From Kiritimatiellales bacterium (GTDB lineage Bacteria; Verrucomicrobiota; Kiritimatiellia; Kiritimatiellales; Pontiellaceae), in contig JAIPIO010000197.1 of NCBI GenBank assembly GCA_021734595.1, positions 1 through 7,501 on the forward strand: a stretch of 7,501 bases of DNA, in the 5' to 3' direction. The translations under genes were made by a program, and so were the position numbers. The notes under the pieces are model-generated. The model was not told the origin of the DNA, did no database searches, and saw only the letters and a list, made by a program, of their open reading frames with translations. Every line of letters begins with the position of its first letter. Position 1 is the stretch's first letter. This document shows, one piece after another, positions 1 through 6,212 of the stretch.

Positions 1-1384
1 CCGCGAAACCCGGAACGATTTCATAAAGATCGAACATTCCGCCGGACAGATGCCTCCAGACCAGCACGGTAATCCCGCCGCCGATGACGCCGGCGACGGC
101 ACCGTTGCGGGTCATGCGCTTCCAGTATAGCGATATGATGATGAGCGGCCCAAAGGTCGCGCCGAACCCGGCCCATGCGTAGGCCACGAGATCGAGCACG
201 CTGCTGCCGGGCTTAAGCGCAATAACGCAGGCGATAGCCGCCACGGCAACGACCATTGATCTGCTTACCCATACCAGTTCCTTTTCCGAGGCCTTTGGGC
301 GGATCATCACGCGGTAGAGGTCTTCGGTCAGTGCAGAGGAGGTAACCAGCAGTTGCGAGTCGGCCGTGCTCATAATGGCCGCCAGCACCGCTGCGAGCAG
401 GATGCCGCCGATAATGGGATGGGACAGCTGTGCCACGGGAATCATGAAAATTTTTTCCGCATCCGGCTTGGAAAGCGTCTCCGGCAGATAGGCGCGACCC
501 ATCAGGCCGATGAAGACGGCGCAGGTCAGGCTGATGACGACCCAAGCCATGGCAATCCTTCGGGCGGGCTTGATTTGGTCGGCGGAGCGGATGGCCATGA
601 ATCGGGTCAGGATATGCGGCTGTCCGAAATAGCCCAAACCCCACGCAGTAAGCGAAACAATGGCCACTCCACTGAGTGGTTCGCCTTTGCCGTTTGTGAA
701 AATGTCCAGAAAGCCCGGACCGACCTGACGCATGGCTGAAGTCGATGCACTGAATCCACCTGTGGCTTGAATGGCCAGCAGGGGGAGGGTGATCAACGCG
801 CAGAACATGATCCAGCCCTGGAAAAAGTCGGTGCAGCTTACGGCCATAAAGCCGCCGAGTACGGTGTAGGATATGATCACGGCCGCACCGATCAACAGCG
901 CGCCACGGTAGGGCAGTCCGAAAACCGACTCAAAAAGCTTGGCTCCGGCCACGAAGCCGGATGCCGTGTAGATCAGGAAAAAAACGAGGATAAACACCGC
1001 GGAAAGCACGCGAAGCAGGCGGTTGCGGTCGTGGAACCGGTTGGCGAAATAGTCCGGCAGCGTAATGGAGTTCCCGGCAATTTCGGTGTAGCTGCGGAGC
1101 CGCCGCGCGACAAACCGCCAGTTCAGCCAGGTGCCGGCCGCCAATCCGGCGGCAATCCAGCAGGCTTCCATGCCCTGGAGATAGGCATAGCCTGGCAGAC
1201 CGAGCAGAAGCCAACCGCTCATATCGGAAGCCTGCGCGCTCATGGAGGCCACCCATTTGTTCAGCTGCCGGTCGCCGAGGAGATAGTCGGAAAGCGATTC
1301 ATTGCGTTTATAGAAATACGAGCCGATGCCCATCATTAAAGCCAGGTAGACGACGAACGTTAAGATGACATGGCTGTTTTCCAC
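1..1384 (-). CDS. putP: Sodium/proline symporter PutP (C-terminus cut by window edge)
   Basis: Inner-membrane secondary transporter of the sodium:solute symporter (SSS) family that takes up L-proline with Na+. I see 461 codons; the E. coli protein has about 502 residues, so roughly 40 C-terminal residues lie outside the window. The translation follows E. coli PutP closely: QASDMSGWLLLGLPG at 51-65, the TLPDYF motif at 108-113, GLGYFGQPHIL at 249-259, MST at 338-340, and VAYAWAGFGATFGP at 400-413. Residues equivalent to E. coli R40, D55, S57, G58, S340 and T341 (Na+ and proline binding) are present as R39, D54, S56, G57, S339 and T340. Many hydrophobic helices are visible. The start is a GTG at 1384; no in-frame ATG lies upstream, and this start gives an N-terminus within one residue of E. 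coli PutP. The ribosome binding site is weak. The gene is divergent from the M42 peptidase. The family call is firm; proline as substrate is inferred from the close match. Confidence 0.93.
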   Translation of the reverse strand, partial: MENSHVILTFVVYLALMMGIGSYFYKRNESLSDYLLGDRQLNKWVASMSAQASDMSGWLLLGLPGYAYLQGMEACWIAAGLAAGTWLNWRFVARRLRSYTEIAGNSITLPDYFANRFHDRNRLLRVLSAVFILVFFLIYTASGFVAGAKLFESVFGLPYRGALLIGAAVIISYTVLGGFMAVSCTDFFQGWIMFCALITLPLLAIQATGGFSASTSAMRQVGPGFLDIFTNGKGEPLSGVAIVSLTAWGLGYFGQPHILTRFMAIRSADQIKPARRIAMAWVVISLTCAVFIGLMGRAYLPETLSKPDAEKIFMIPVAQLSHPIIGGILLAAVLAAIMSTADSQLLVTSSALTEDLYRVMIRPKASEKELVWVSRSMVVAVAAIACVIALKPGSSVLDLVAYAWAGFGATFGPLIIISLYWKRMTRNGAVAGVIGGGITVLVWRHLSGGMFDLYEIVPGFA

Positions 1385-1386
1385 GT

Positions 1387-1401
1387 TTCCAATATATGGA
1401 A
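1387..1401. repeat. TTCCA-N5-TGGAA palindrome, copy 1
   Basis: Perfect 5-bp arms around ATATA, ending 3 bp upstream of the putP GTG start, so it overlaps the place where a ribosome binding site would be. It is the first of five copies of the same 15-bp motif in this window. Its position could let it act on putP expression, but that is inference. Confidence 0.55.
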
Positions 1402-1459
1402 GCCCGTAATGGAATAAAAGGCAAAGCTGACCGGGAAGGATTGATTTTCGGAGAAGGAT

Positions 1460-1476
1460 ATTCCAAGGTCTGGAAT
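1460..1476. repeat. TTCCA-N5-TGGAA palindrome, copy 2 (6-bp arms)
   Basis: ATTCCA and TGGAAT flank AGGTC in the putP/M42 divergent spacer. The right arm overlaps the left end of the 20-bp palindrome at 1474-1493, making two interlocked dyads. This layout is common for regulator-binding sites; no protein can be named. Confidence 0.55.
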
Positions 1477-1493
1477 CCGTCAGCTGACGGATT
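1474..1493. promoter_or_regulatory. 20-bp perfect palindrome between putP and the M42 gene
   Basis: AATCCGTCAGCTGACGGATT equals its own reverse complement. It ends 31 bp before the M42 ATG and lies 89 bp upstream of the putP start. As DNA it could be an operator serving one or both divergent genes. As RNA in the M42 leader it would form an 8-bp stem with an AGCT loop followed by a short run of T (four in all, two of them in the stem), which is too short for a convincing terminator. I found no convincing -35/-10 pair in this spacer for either gene. Confidence 0.5.
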
Positions 1494-1512
1494 TTCAGGG
1501 TTTGGAAAATAC

Positions 1513-1519
1513 AAAGGAG
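1513..1519 (+). promoter_or_regulatory. Ribosome binding site that fixes the M42 start
   Basis: AAAGGAG lies 5 nt before the ATG at 1525. The reading frame stays open for 43 further codons upstream to an ATA-region start at 1396, but that stretch crosses the palindromes, has no such site, and would add a tail not expected in M42 enzymes. Confidence 0.85.
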
Positions 1520-1524
1520 CGAAT

Positions 1525-2592
1525 ATGAAAAAGCACACAAAAGATTTCCTGGCGGATTTAATCAACAGCATCAGCCCGTCGGGCTATGAGGGGCCTGCGG
1601 CAAAGGTCTGGAAAGCGCAGGCGGAGACGTTCGCGGATAAGGTGTGGACCGATACGCACGGCAATTCACACGCGGTGATCAATCCTGGCGGTTCCCCGCG
1701 CGTGATGTTTGCCGGCCACTACGACGAAATCGGGTTCCAGGTATCCTACATCGATGACCAGGGATTCATATGGATCCAGGCGCTCGGCGGTTGGGATCCG
1801 CAGATTGCCCAGGGGCAGCGCGTACAGATTCTGACAAAAAAGGGGGTGGTGATCGGCGTGATGGGCAAGCTGGCGATTCATCTGCAGAAGCCGGATGCCC
1901 GTAAAGTAGTGACCGAGGTAACGGATCTGTGGGTGGATATCGGCGCCAAGGATAAGAAGGATGCCGAAAAAATGGTGGAGCTCGGCGATCCGATGGTTGT
2001 GACCTATGGCTTCCAGGAACTGGCCAACGGCATGGCGGCCGGACGCGCATTCGACGACCGCGCCGGCGCGGTGGTTGTGCTGGAGGCCGCCCGCCAGCTT
2101 TCAACGCTCAGCCCGAAAGCGGAGATCCATGCCGTGGCAACGGTGCAGGAGGAGATCGGAATCCGCGGCGCGACAACGGCGGCGTACGGCATTAATCCCG
2201 ATATTGGAATTGCGGTGGATGTAACCTTTGCGACCGACCATCCAAACATGGCCGAAACAGTGAAACGCGAAAACAAGCTTGAGCTGGGCAAGGGACCTGT
2301 CATTACGCGTGGTCCCAACATTAATGCCAAACTTTTTGACCTGCTGGTAAGCACCGCGAAAAAAGAAAAAATACCCTATCAGCTGAACGCGCAACCGCGG
2401 GGAACCGGGACGGACGCCAACGCCCTGCAGCTAAACCGTTCCGGAGTAGCGTCGGCGCTTGTCAGCATACCGCTGCGCTACATGCACAGTCCGTGTGAAA
2501 TGCTCTGTCTGAATGATATCGAAGCCTGTGCCAAACTGCTGGCCAAGACCGTGGAGCGCATCACGCCGCGAACCAACTTTGTGCCGTTTTAG
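1525..2592 (+). CDS. M42 family metallo-aminopeptidase (TET/FrvX-like)
   Basis: A 355-residue cytoplasmic di-metal aminopeptidase that removes N-terminal amino acids from peptides; characterised relatives assemble into dodecameric TET particles. The complete M42 metal site can be read: H65 and D67 in GHYDEIGF, bridging D177 in GRAFDDRAG, catalytic E209 and ligand E210 in VQEEIGIRGA, D232 in AVDVTF, and H321 in YMHSPCEM. Length fits the family (about 340-370). There is no signal peptide or membrane segment. The start was chosen for the AAAGGAG site 5 nt upstream. The gene ends with TAG at 2590-2592. It stands alone on its strand, divergent from putP, which suggests but does not prove a shared role in amino-acid supply. 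Members are variously annotated as glutamyl aminopeptidase, deblocking aminopeptidase, FrvX or, wrongly, endoglucanase; the residue preference cannot be read from sequence. Confidence 0.93.
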   Translation: MKKHTKDFLADLINSISPSGYEGPAAKVWKAQAETFADKVWTDTHGNSHAVINPGGSPRVMFAGHYDEIGFQVSYIDDQGFIWIQALGGWDPQIAQGQRVQILTKKGVVIGVMGKLAIHLQKPDARKVVTEVTDLWVDIGAKDKKDAEKMVELGDPMVVTYGFQELANGMAAGRAFDDRAGAVVVLEAARQLSTLSPKAEIHAVATVQEEIGIRGATTAAYGINPDIGIAVDVTFATDHPNMAETVKRENKLELGKGPVITRGPNINAKLFDLLVSTAKKEKIPYQLNAQPRGTGTDANALQLNRSGVASALVSIPLRYMHSPCEMLCLNDIEACAKLLAKTVERITPRTNFVPF

Positions 2593-2608
2593 GCGCCCGA
2601 CCAGGCGC
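2593..2608 (+). repeat. Short GC hairpin just after the M42 stop codon
   Basis: GCGCC and GGCGC flank a 6-nt loop starting one base after the TAG. No T run follows, so it is at best a weak or factor-dependent end for the M42 transcript. Confidence 0.3.
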
Positions 2609-2627
2609 ATGGAGGAGTCCTATATTC

Positions 2628-2650
2628 TAATACTATCCATTCGAGTATTA
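2628..2650. repeat. Inverted repeat TAATACT-N9-AGTATTA
   Basis: A perfect 7-bp inverted repeat in the AT-rich spacer between the M42 and HNH genes. It has no T run and could be a protein-binding dyad or a junction remnant of the inserted segment. An 8-bp direct repeat, CCCATGTA at 2662-2669 and 2671-2678, lies just downstream. Confidence 0.35.
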
Positions 2651-2685
2651 AAATATCGGATCCCATGTACCCCATGTATTGTCCA

Positions 2686-2703
2686 TCACTTTACACAAAG
2701 TGA
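2686..2703. promoter_or_regulatory. Inverted repeat upstream of the HNH promoter
   Basis: TCACTTT and AAAGTGA flank ACAC, giving a perfect 7-bp dyad. It ends 23 bp before the -35 box proposed at 2727, a position where an activator or repressor could bind. No regulator gene is visible nearby. Confidence 0.4.
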
Positions 2704-2726
2704 ACACAAGCCAGGATCAATGCGAA

Positions 2727-2755
2727 TTGACCTTGCAACCAATCGACGGTATGTT
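2727..2755 (+). promoter_or_regulatory. Predicted sigma-70-type promoter of the HNH gene
   Basis: TTGACC (2727-2732), a 17-bp spacer, and TATGTT (2750-2755) match the housekeeping consensus at 5 of 6 and 4 of 6 positions. Transcription would start near 2762, leaving a leader of about 54 nt before the ATG at 2816. Together with the AT-rich gene it controls, this suggests the gene carries its own promoter. Confidence 0.5.
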
Positions 2756-2815
2756 CCAAACATGAGTGAACGCAAGAAAATCATCCAATAACTCGACTAA
2801 CAAAATAGAAAAGAT

Positions 2816-3397
2816 ATGGCGCAGGAAATAATAACAGTCCGAGAGCAAATTGCATGGTCTTACGCCAATCTCGCACGTGCCGACAAGGCACTACAGGATG
2901 GCGAACAGAAATATGGGAGAATGCACCATATGATTCGTGCAAAGCTGAACAAGGGACTTAGAGAACAAACAATGTCAATGGCGTCACTTTATCAAGATGA
3001 ACGATTAAAAATGACAGTTCCTCAAGCGTGTTATTATTGTGGTAGTATTTCACAACTAACAGTCGATCATCTCATCCCCAGAATCAAAGGCGGAGCAGAT
3101 GAATCTGATAATCTCATTTGGGCTTGTCGGTCTTGCAATAGTTCAAAACGGGATCGAGATATGCTCAAGTGGATGATTGATAAAAATTCATTCCCCTCAA
3201 TTCTTCTCCTGCGTAGATACCTCAAGATTGTGATGAGATTTTGCGAGTCAAATGATCTATTGGATTTGAAATTAGAAGACGCACTGAAACAAGATCTACC
3301 TTTTGACCTAAGCATTTTACCCCACATCTTTCCCCCATTGGCAGAACTGAAATTATGGGTTTACCCGGAAGATAAAAATACGGAATCCAACATTTGA
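2816..3397 (+). CDS. HNH endonuclease, stand-alone, probably horizontally acquired
   Basis: A 193-residue protein with an HNH (beta-beta-alpha-metal) nuclease domain at about residues 70-115. C72 and C75 (CYYC) and C104 and C107 (CRSC) form the structural zinc knuckle. D84-H85 (TVDHLIPR), N99 (SDNL) and N108 (CNSSK) are the active-site signature. The N-terminal 65 residues are helical and basic, and the C-terminal 80 residues (with a PFDLSILPHIFPPLAELKLWV-like tail) belong to no domain I can name. It should cut or nick DNA; its biological target is unknown. The start is ATG 2816 behind a weak AGAAAAG. GC is much lower than in the neighbours: two lines of the gene, 3001-3060 and 3181-3240, are 33% and 37% GC against 68% at 5401-5460. 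No methylase, antitoxin, integrase or phage gene is adjacent. Possible roles are defence, homing-type mobility or a restriction remnant. Confidence 0.82.
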   Translation: MAQEIITVREQIAWSYANLARADKALQDGEQKYGRMHHMIRAKLNKGLREQTMSMASLYQDERLKMTVPQACYYCGSISQLTVDHLIPRIKGGADESDNLIWACRSCNSSKRDRDMLKWMIDKNSFPSILLLRRYLKIVMRFCESNDLLDLKLEDALKQDLPFDLSILPHIFPPLAELKLWVYPEDKNTESNI

Positions 3398-3399
3398 AT

Positions 3400-3430
3400 T
3401 CACCCTGTGGTGACAACTCGCAATTTTTTT
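3400..3430 (+). terminator. Possible intrinsic terminator after the HNH gene
   Basis: TCACC and GGTGA flank a CTGT loop at 3400-3413, two bases after the HNH stop codon, and seven T residues follow at 3424-3430. The stem is short and the T run begins 10 nt beyond it, so efficiency would be low. The rest of the spacer to 3537 shows nothing I can identify. Confidence 0.35.
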
Positions 3431-3537
3431 GCCAATGCCGTTTGCATCGCCGGTGATCCAGAACATTCAGAACGCAGCGGGAGAGCATTCTCGGAAAAAT
3501 ATCCAGTCGATCCTATGATCCTGCCAAAAATTCCGGT

Positions 3538-5160
3538 CTACAGCGCCCAGACGATGATGCGGTGGGCGAACTGGTTGAAGCGGTGATCCCAACCGTTATC
3601 GCGTCCGCCCCAGATCGGAATGGCGGCGGCGGAGGCGGAGCAGGTTTCGTAGATGATCATCTGCGAGATCCGGTGGCCTTTGCGGGCGCTGTGGAGCATC
3701 TGGCAGGGGAAGGCGAGAGTTCCAAAGGTTGGAATCGGTGTAATCACCATGGCGGTCCAGGGAACCGGTTGTCGTTTAAGCATGCATTCAATGGCGCGGA
3801 ACAGGGTATAGCTGGTGCGCAGTGCGTTGCCCATGAAGATAAAGAGGATGCCGGCCATGCCCAGCGAAATGACGTTGAAGTGGACAAGCAACGGAATGAG
3901 GCTGAAACGCAGCAGGTAGCCGAGCGGTTTGACGGCGAGATGCACGCCGAAATCGCCGAGCCACAGGTTTTTATCTTTGTCGTGCAACTCTCCAAGGAGG
4001 GTATCCCGCTGTTCGGGGGTGATGCGGTGGTAGCGGAGCCAGTGTTCGATGCCGCGCGTGACAAACCGGCGGCTGAGCTCCAACCGGTATTTTGCTGAAA
4101 AAAGCCCGGCGAACAGGAACTTCAACCATTCAATCGGGTGGATCTTTTGCTTAATGAGCGGCAGGTATTCACGGATCTTTTCCAACAGTTTTTGCGGAAT
4201 TTTTTTGAAGAGGTAGCGCGCGAGAAACCCATGCCAACGCAACTTGTGTTTGAGGTAAAAGTCGCGCTGTTCTTCGTCTATGATGCCACGGAAAGAATAG
4301 TAACCGACCGATCGGGAGAGGCGGGTTTCGGAGGTCCACTGCGCCTGTACTTCGATCAGTCTGTCCGCATTTTCATTCAGTGCTACCCATTCTGCGGAAT
4401 CCAGTGCCTCTTTGAGTTCTGCTTCGTGTTGCTTCAGATAATCGCGCAGCTGCTCCGCATCCAGGTCGTCGAACAGGATTCGGCCGCGTTTAAGGGCCTG
4501 GGGAATGTAGAATTTAAAAAGAGCCGGAAGATTATAGCTAACAATGGCGGGCACGCCCGACTCGGCATCGATCCAGACCCACCGATGGTCGTCCTCGTGT
4601 TCGCCATGCTGCACACACAGAAAGTTGGGAAAGGCGCAGGGCTGTCCGTAGCCGGCCTGCCAAACGGTACCGGTGAGCCCCGCTTCTGCCAGGTGCTTTT
4701 GGAGCTTCGGCATAATATGGTTGCGCAGGTGATAGATTTCCGTTTTTTGGTTGAAAAGGAAAGGGGAGAAGAGCCGTGCAAGATGGCCGGCAATATATTC
4801 CGTATCGAGGTAGAGCGCGCTTGCCACATTATCCTGTCCCCAGCCGTAGGCATCGGCCATGCTCAGGGTGTCGCCAAACCAGCATTTCAGGAGCAGACCC
4901 AGTGTTTTACGGCGGTAGAAGGCTGATTTCACGGCGGCTTCGTTCCAGCGGTAATCCAGCGGCGCACCGAAGAAAACAAGATGCAGAATGGCTGCGGCGG
5001 TGCTGCCGGTGAAAACCTTGCGCGCGGTGTCGCCATGATCCGTTTCCATCCGGTAGACCACGGCGGAACGGCCGTTGCCAAGCAGTTTGCGGAACCGGGG
5101 TCCGGTTTTTGGCGAGGCGGATCGCGCTGGCTGATCGTTGCTTTCTCGCGGCGGTTTCAT
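3538..5160 (-). CDS. Unnamed large protein: kinase-like N-terminal half plus membrane-type C-terminal half
   Basis: I do not recognise a named family. Counting from ATG 5160 it has 540 residues. The first 210 read like a divergent protein-kinase fold: a glycine loop (G28-N-G30-R-S-A33, third glycine replaced), a candidate ATP lysine K48 in ARKVF, a possible helix-C glutamate E74 in WNEAAV, a catalytic-loop-like PNFLC with N179 but no preceding His-Arg-Asp, and a metal-loop-like WIDAESG with D198. Residues about 215-400 are mostly charged helices. Residues about 413-445 form one long or two short hydrophobic segments, suggesting membrane attachment. The C-terminus is Gly/Trp-rich and unassigned. 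Missing canonical residues leave open a pseudokinase or a small-molecule/lipid kinase. An in-frame ATG at 5223 would add 21 residues; I prefer 5160 because that extension is AT-rich at its end and overlaps a promoter-like pair. Divergent from ddl, which could hint at an envelope role. Confidence 0.72.
   Translation of the reverse strand: MKPPRESNDQPARSASPKTGPRFRKLLGNGRSAVVYRMETDHGDTARKVFTGSTAAAILHLVFFGAPLDYRWNEAAVKSAFYRRKTLGLLLKCWFGDTLSMADAYGWGQDNVASALYLDTEYIAGHLARLFSPFLFNQKTEIYHLRNHIMPKLQKHLAEAGLTGTVWQAGYGQPCAFPNFLCVQHGEHEDDHRWVWIDAESGVPAIVSYNLPALFKFYIPQALKRGRILFDDLDAEQLRDYLKQHEAELKEALDSAEWVALNENADRLIEVQAQWTSETRLSRSVGYYSFRGIIDEEQRDFYLKHKLRWHGFLARYLFKKIPQKLLEKIREYLPLIKQKIHPIEWLKFLFAGLFSAKYRLELSRRFVTRGIEHWLRYHRITPEQRDTLLGELHDKDKNLWLGDFGVHLAVKPLGYLLRFSLIPLLVHFNVISLGMAGILFIFMGNALRTSYTLFRAIECMLKRQPVPWTAMVITPIPTFGTLAFPCQMLHSARKGHRISQMIIYETCSASAAAIPIWGGRDNGWDHRFNQFAHRIIVWAL
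3720..3734. repeat. TTCCA-N5-TGGAA palindrome, copy 3 (intragenic)
   Basis: Arms around AAGGT, lying inside the kinase-like gene where it encodes part of the sequence PIPTFGTLAF. Because it is intragenic, it is not obviously a promoter element for that gene. Confidence 0.5.
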
Positions 5161-5167
5161 AGAACCT

Positions 5168-5196
5168 AAAATAACGCATGCGCCCCGGCGGCGCAA
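5168..5196 (-). promoter_or_regulatory. Possible promoter of the kinase-like gene
   Basis: Read on the minus strand: TTGCGC (5196-5191), a 17-bp spacer, then TATTTT (5173-5168). The predicted start of transcription is within 1-2 nt of the ATG at 5160, so the message would be leaderless or nearly so, and the AGG seen before that ATG would not be transcribed. The pair favours the 5160 start over 5223, but the -35 match is modest. Confidence 0.3.
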
Positions 5197-5228
5197 CGCC
5201 GATTTTTCGGAGGAAAGTTCCATTCCTG

Positions 5229-5247
5229 CTTTCCAGACATTGGAAAG
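5229..5247. repeat. TTCCA-N5-TGGAA palindrome, copy 4 (7-bp arms)
   Basis: CTTTCCA and TGGAAAG flank GACAT. This is the longest copy in the window and sits in the spacer between the divergent kinase-like gene and ddl. It overlaps the -35 part of a possible ddl promoter, a classic position for an operator. Confidence 0.55.
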
Positions 5248-5258
5248 TGCGGTTTAAT
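5230..5258 (+). promoter_or_regulatory. Possible ddl promoter overlapped by palindrome copy 4
   Basis: TTTCCA (5230-5235), a 17-bp spacer and TTTAAT (5253-5258), giving a leader of about 55 nt that includes the hairpin at 5265-5292. An alternative is the exact TTGACA at 5283-5288 with CAGAAT at 5305-5310 (16-bp spacer), which would start transcription almost at the ddl ATG. Sequence alone does not decide between them. Confidence 0.3.
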
Positions 5259-5264
5259 GAAAAT

Positions 5265-5292
5265 GTCTTGCAAACCACTGGTTTGACAAGGC
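5265..5292 (+). promoter_or_regulatory. Bulged hairpin upstream of ddl
   Basis: CAAACC (5271-5276) and GGTTTG (5280-5285) pair around ACT. The outer stem continues with CTTG (5267-5270) and CAAG (5287-5290), leaving A5286 as a single bulge; one G-T and one G-C pair extend it further. No T run follows, so it is not an intrinsic terminator. It could be a leader RNA structure or, as DNA, a dyad covering the TTGACA at 5283. Confidence 0.4.
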
Positions 5293-5319
5293 CGATACGG
5301 GAAACAGAATAGGATTTTG

Positions 5320-6210
5320 ATGAAAAGACGATTTGAAAACGTGGCGGTACTGATGGGGGGGATTTCCTCGGAACGGGAGGTTTCGCTGAACTCCGGTGCC
5401 GCGGTGGCGCAGGGACTGCGCGACGGGGGATACCGGGTTGCCGAAGTGGATATTACCGCCAAGGATTTCATTCTGCCGCCGGATACGGAGGCGGTATTTA
5501 TCGCGCTCCACGGCGAGTTTGGCGAAGACGGGCAAATCCAGCGGATTCTGGAAGAACGGGGCATTCCGTACACCGGTTCCGGTCCGGAGTCCAGCCGAAC
5601 GGCATTCGACAAGATATTGACGCGCCAATGCCTGGAAAAAAACGGCATTCCGGTTCCGCCGGGCGAGGTGCTGCGCGATGCGGCGGCGCGTACCCTGCCC
5701 GTGCCGTTGGCCGTAAAACCGCCGCGGCAGGGTTCGAGTGTGGGCGTCCATCTGGTGCTCTCCGAGGAACAATGGCCGGCCGCGTTTTCCGCTGCCGCGC
5801 AATATGATGCGGAGGTGCTGGCGGAAGAATATATTCCCGGTCGCGAGCTGACGGTCGGTATTGTGGGAAATGAGGTGCTGCCAGTGGTGGAAATCTGCCC
5901 GACAGACGGTTGGTATGATTTTGTTGCGAAGTATGTGCGGGGCGACACAACCTATGTTGTGCCGGCGGAACTGGACAAGGAAACAGCGATAGCGGCGCAG
6001 GAGATGGCCTGGCGGACGTTCCAGGCATTGGAAGCCGACGGCTTCGGGCGGGTGGATTTCAGGCTGTCGCCGGAAGGAAAGCTGTATGTACTGGAACTGA
6101 ACAACATCCCGGGTTTTACCGCCACCAGCCTGCTGCCGAAAGCCGCACAGTCCGCCGGAACGGGTTTTTCTGAGCTTTGTTGTCGAATAATGGAGCTGGC
6201 GCATATATAA
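5320..6210 (+). CDS. ddl: D-alanine--D-alanine ligase
   Basis: A cytoplasmic ATP-grasp enzyme that joins two D-alanines to make the dipeptide added by MurF to peptidoglycan precursors. It has 296 residues against 306 in E. coli DdlB. EREVSLNSGAAV at 18-29 is identical to DdlB and contains E18 (DdlB E15). Also visible are LHGEFGEDG at 63-71, the ATP-grasp VKPPRQGSSVGV at 132-143, and AKY at 203-205 with Y205 equivalent to DdlB Y216, which indicates a D-Ala rather than a D-lactate product. The Mg ligands are D246, E259 and N261, with S270 in the substrate site. The usual NTxPGMT is NNIPGFT here, a conservative variant. The start is ATG 5320 with AGGA 5 nt upstream; a TTG three bases earlier is in frame but less likely. 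It is the first gene of the ddl-ftsQ-ftsA block; murB and murC are not directly upstream. Confidence 0.95.
   Translation: MKRRFENVAVLMGGISSEREVSLNSGAAVAQGLRDGGYRVAEVDITAKDFILPPDTEAVFIALHGEFGEDGQIQRILEERGIPYTGSGPESSRTAFDKILTRQCLEKNGIPVPPGEVLRDAAARTLPVPLAVKPPRQGSSVGVHLVLSEEQWPAAFSAAAQYDAEVLAEEYIPGRELTVGIVGNEVLPVVEICPTDGWYDFVAKYVRGDTTYVVPAELDKETAIAAQEMAWRTFQALEADGFGRVDFRLSPEGKLYVLELNNIPGFTATSLLPKAAQSAGTGFSELCCRIMELAHI
6019..6033. repeat. TTCCA-N5-TGGAA palindrome, copy 5 (intragenic)
   Basis: Arms around GGCAT inside ddl, encoding part of RTFQALEAD. Its inner five bases resemble those of copy 4 (GACAT). Confidence 0.5.
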
Positions 6211-6212
6211 AC

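Noticed and set aside
767..1339. 190-codon plus-strand frame opposite putP
   Set aside because: It is an antisense shadow; the minus-strand frame is a clear PutP over its whole length.
1396..1524. 43-codon upstream extension of the M42 frame
   Set aside because: It has no ribosome binding site, crosses two palindromes, and is not expected in M42 enzymes; ATG 1525 has a strong AAAGGAG at the right distance.
2611..2617. GGAGGAG resembling a strong ribosome binding site
   Set aside because: No ATG, GTG or TTG follows within a usable distance, so it does not support a gene.
2609..2791. Small frame starting ATG 2609 in the M42-HNH spacer
   Set aside because: It overlaps the inverted repeats and the HNH promoter, has no recognisable protein features, and its frame is just the tail of an out-of-frame reading of the M42 gene.
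2593..3537. Insertion sequence or att site around the HNH gene
   Set aside because: I found no transposase, integrase or matching flanking direct repeats at the borders of the AT-rich segment.
3562..4926. Long plus-strand open frames opposite the kinase-like gene
   Set aside because: They are antisense shadows of a GC-rich gene; their translations show no domain and the minus-strand frame has coherent motifs.
5161..5223. ATG 5223 as the start of the kinase-like gene
   Set aside because: Not excluded, but the AGGA touches the ATG with no spacing and the added 21 residues overlap a promoter-like pair; 5160 is preferred.
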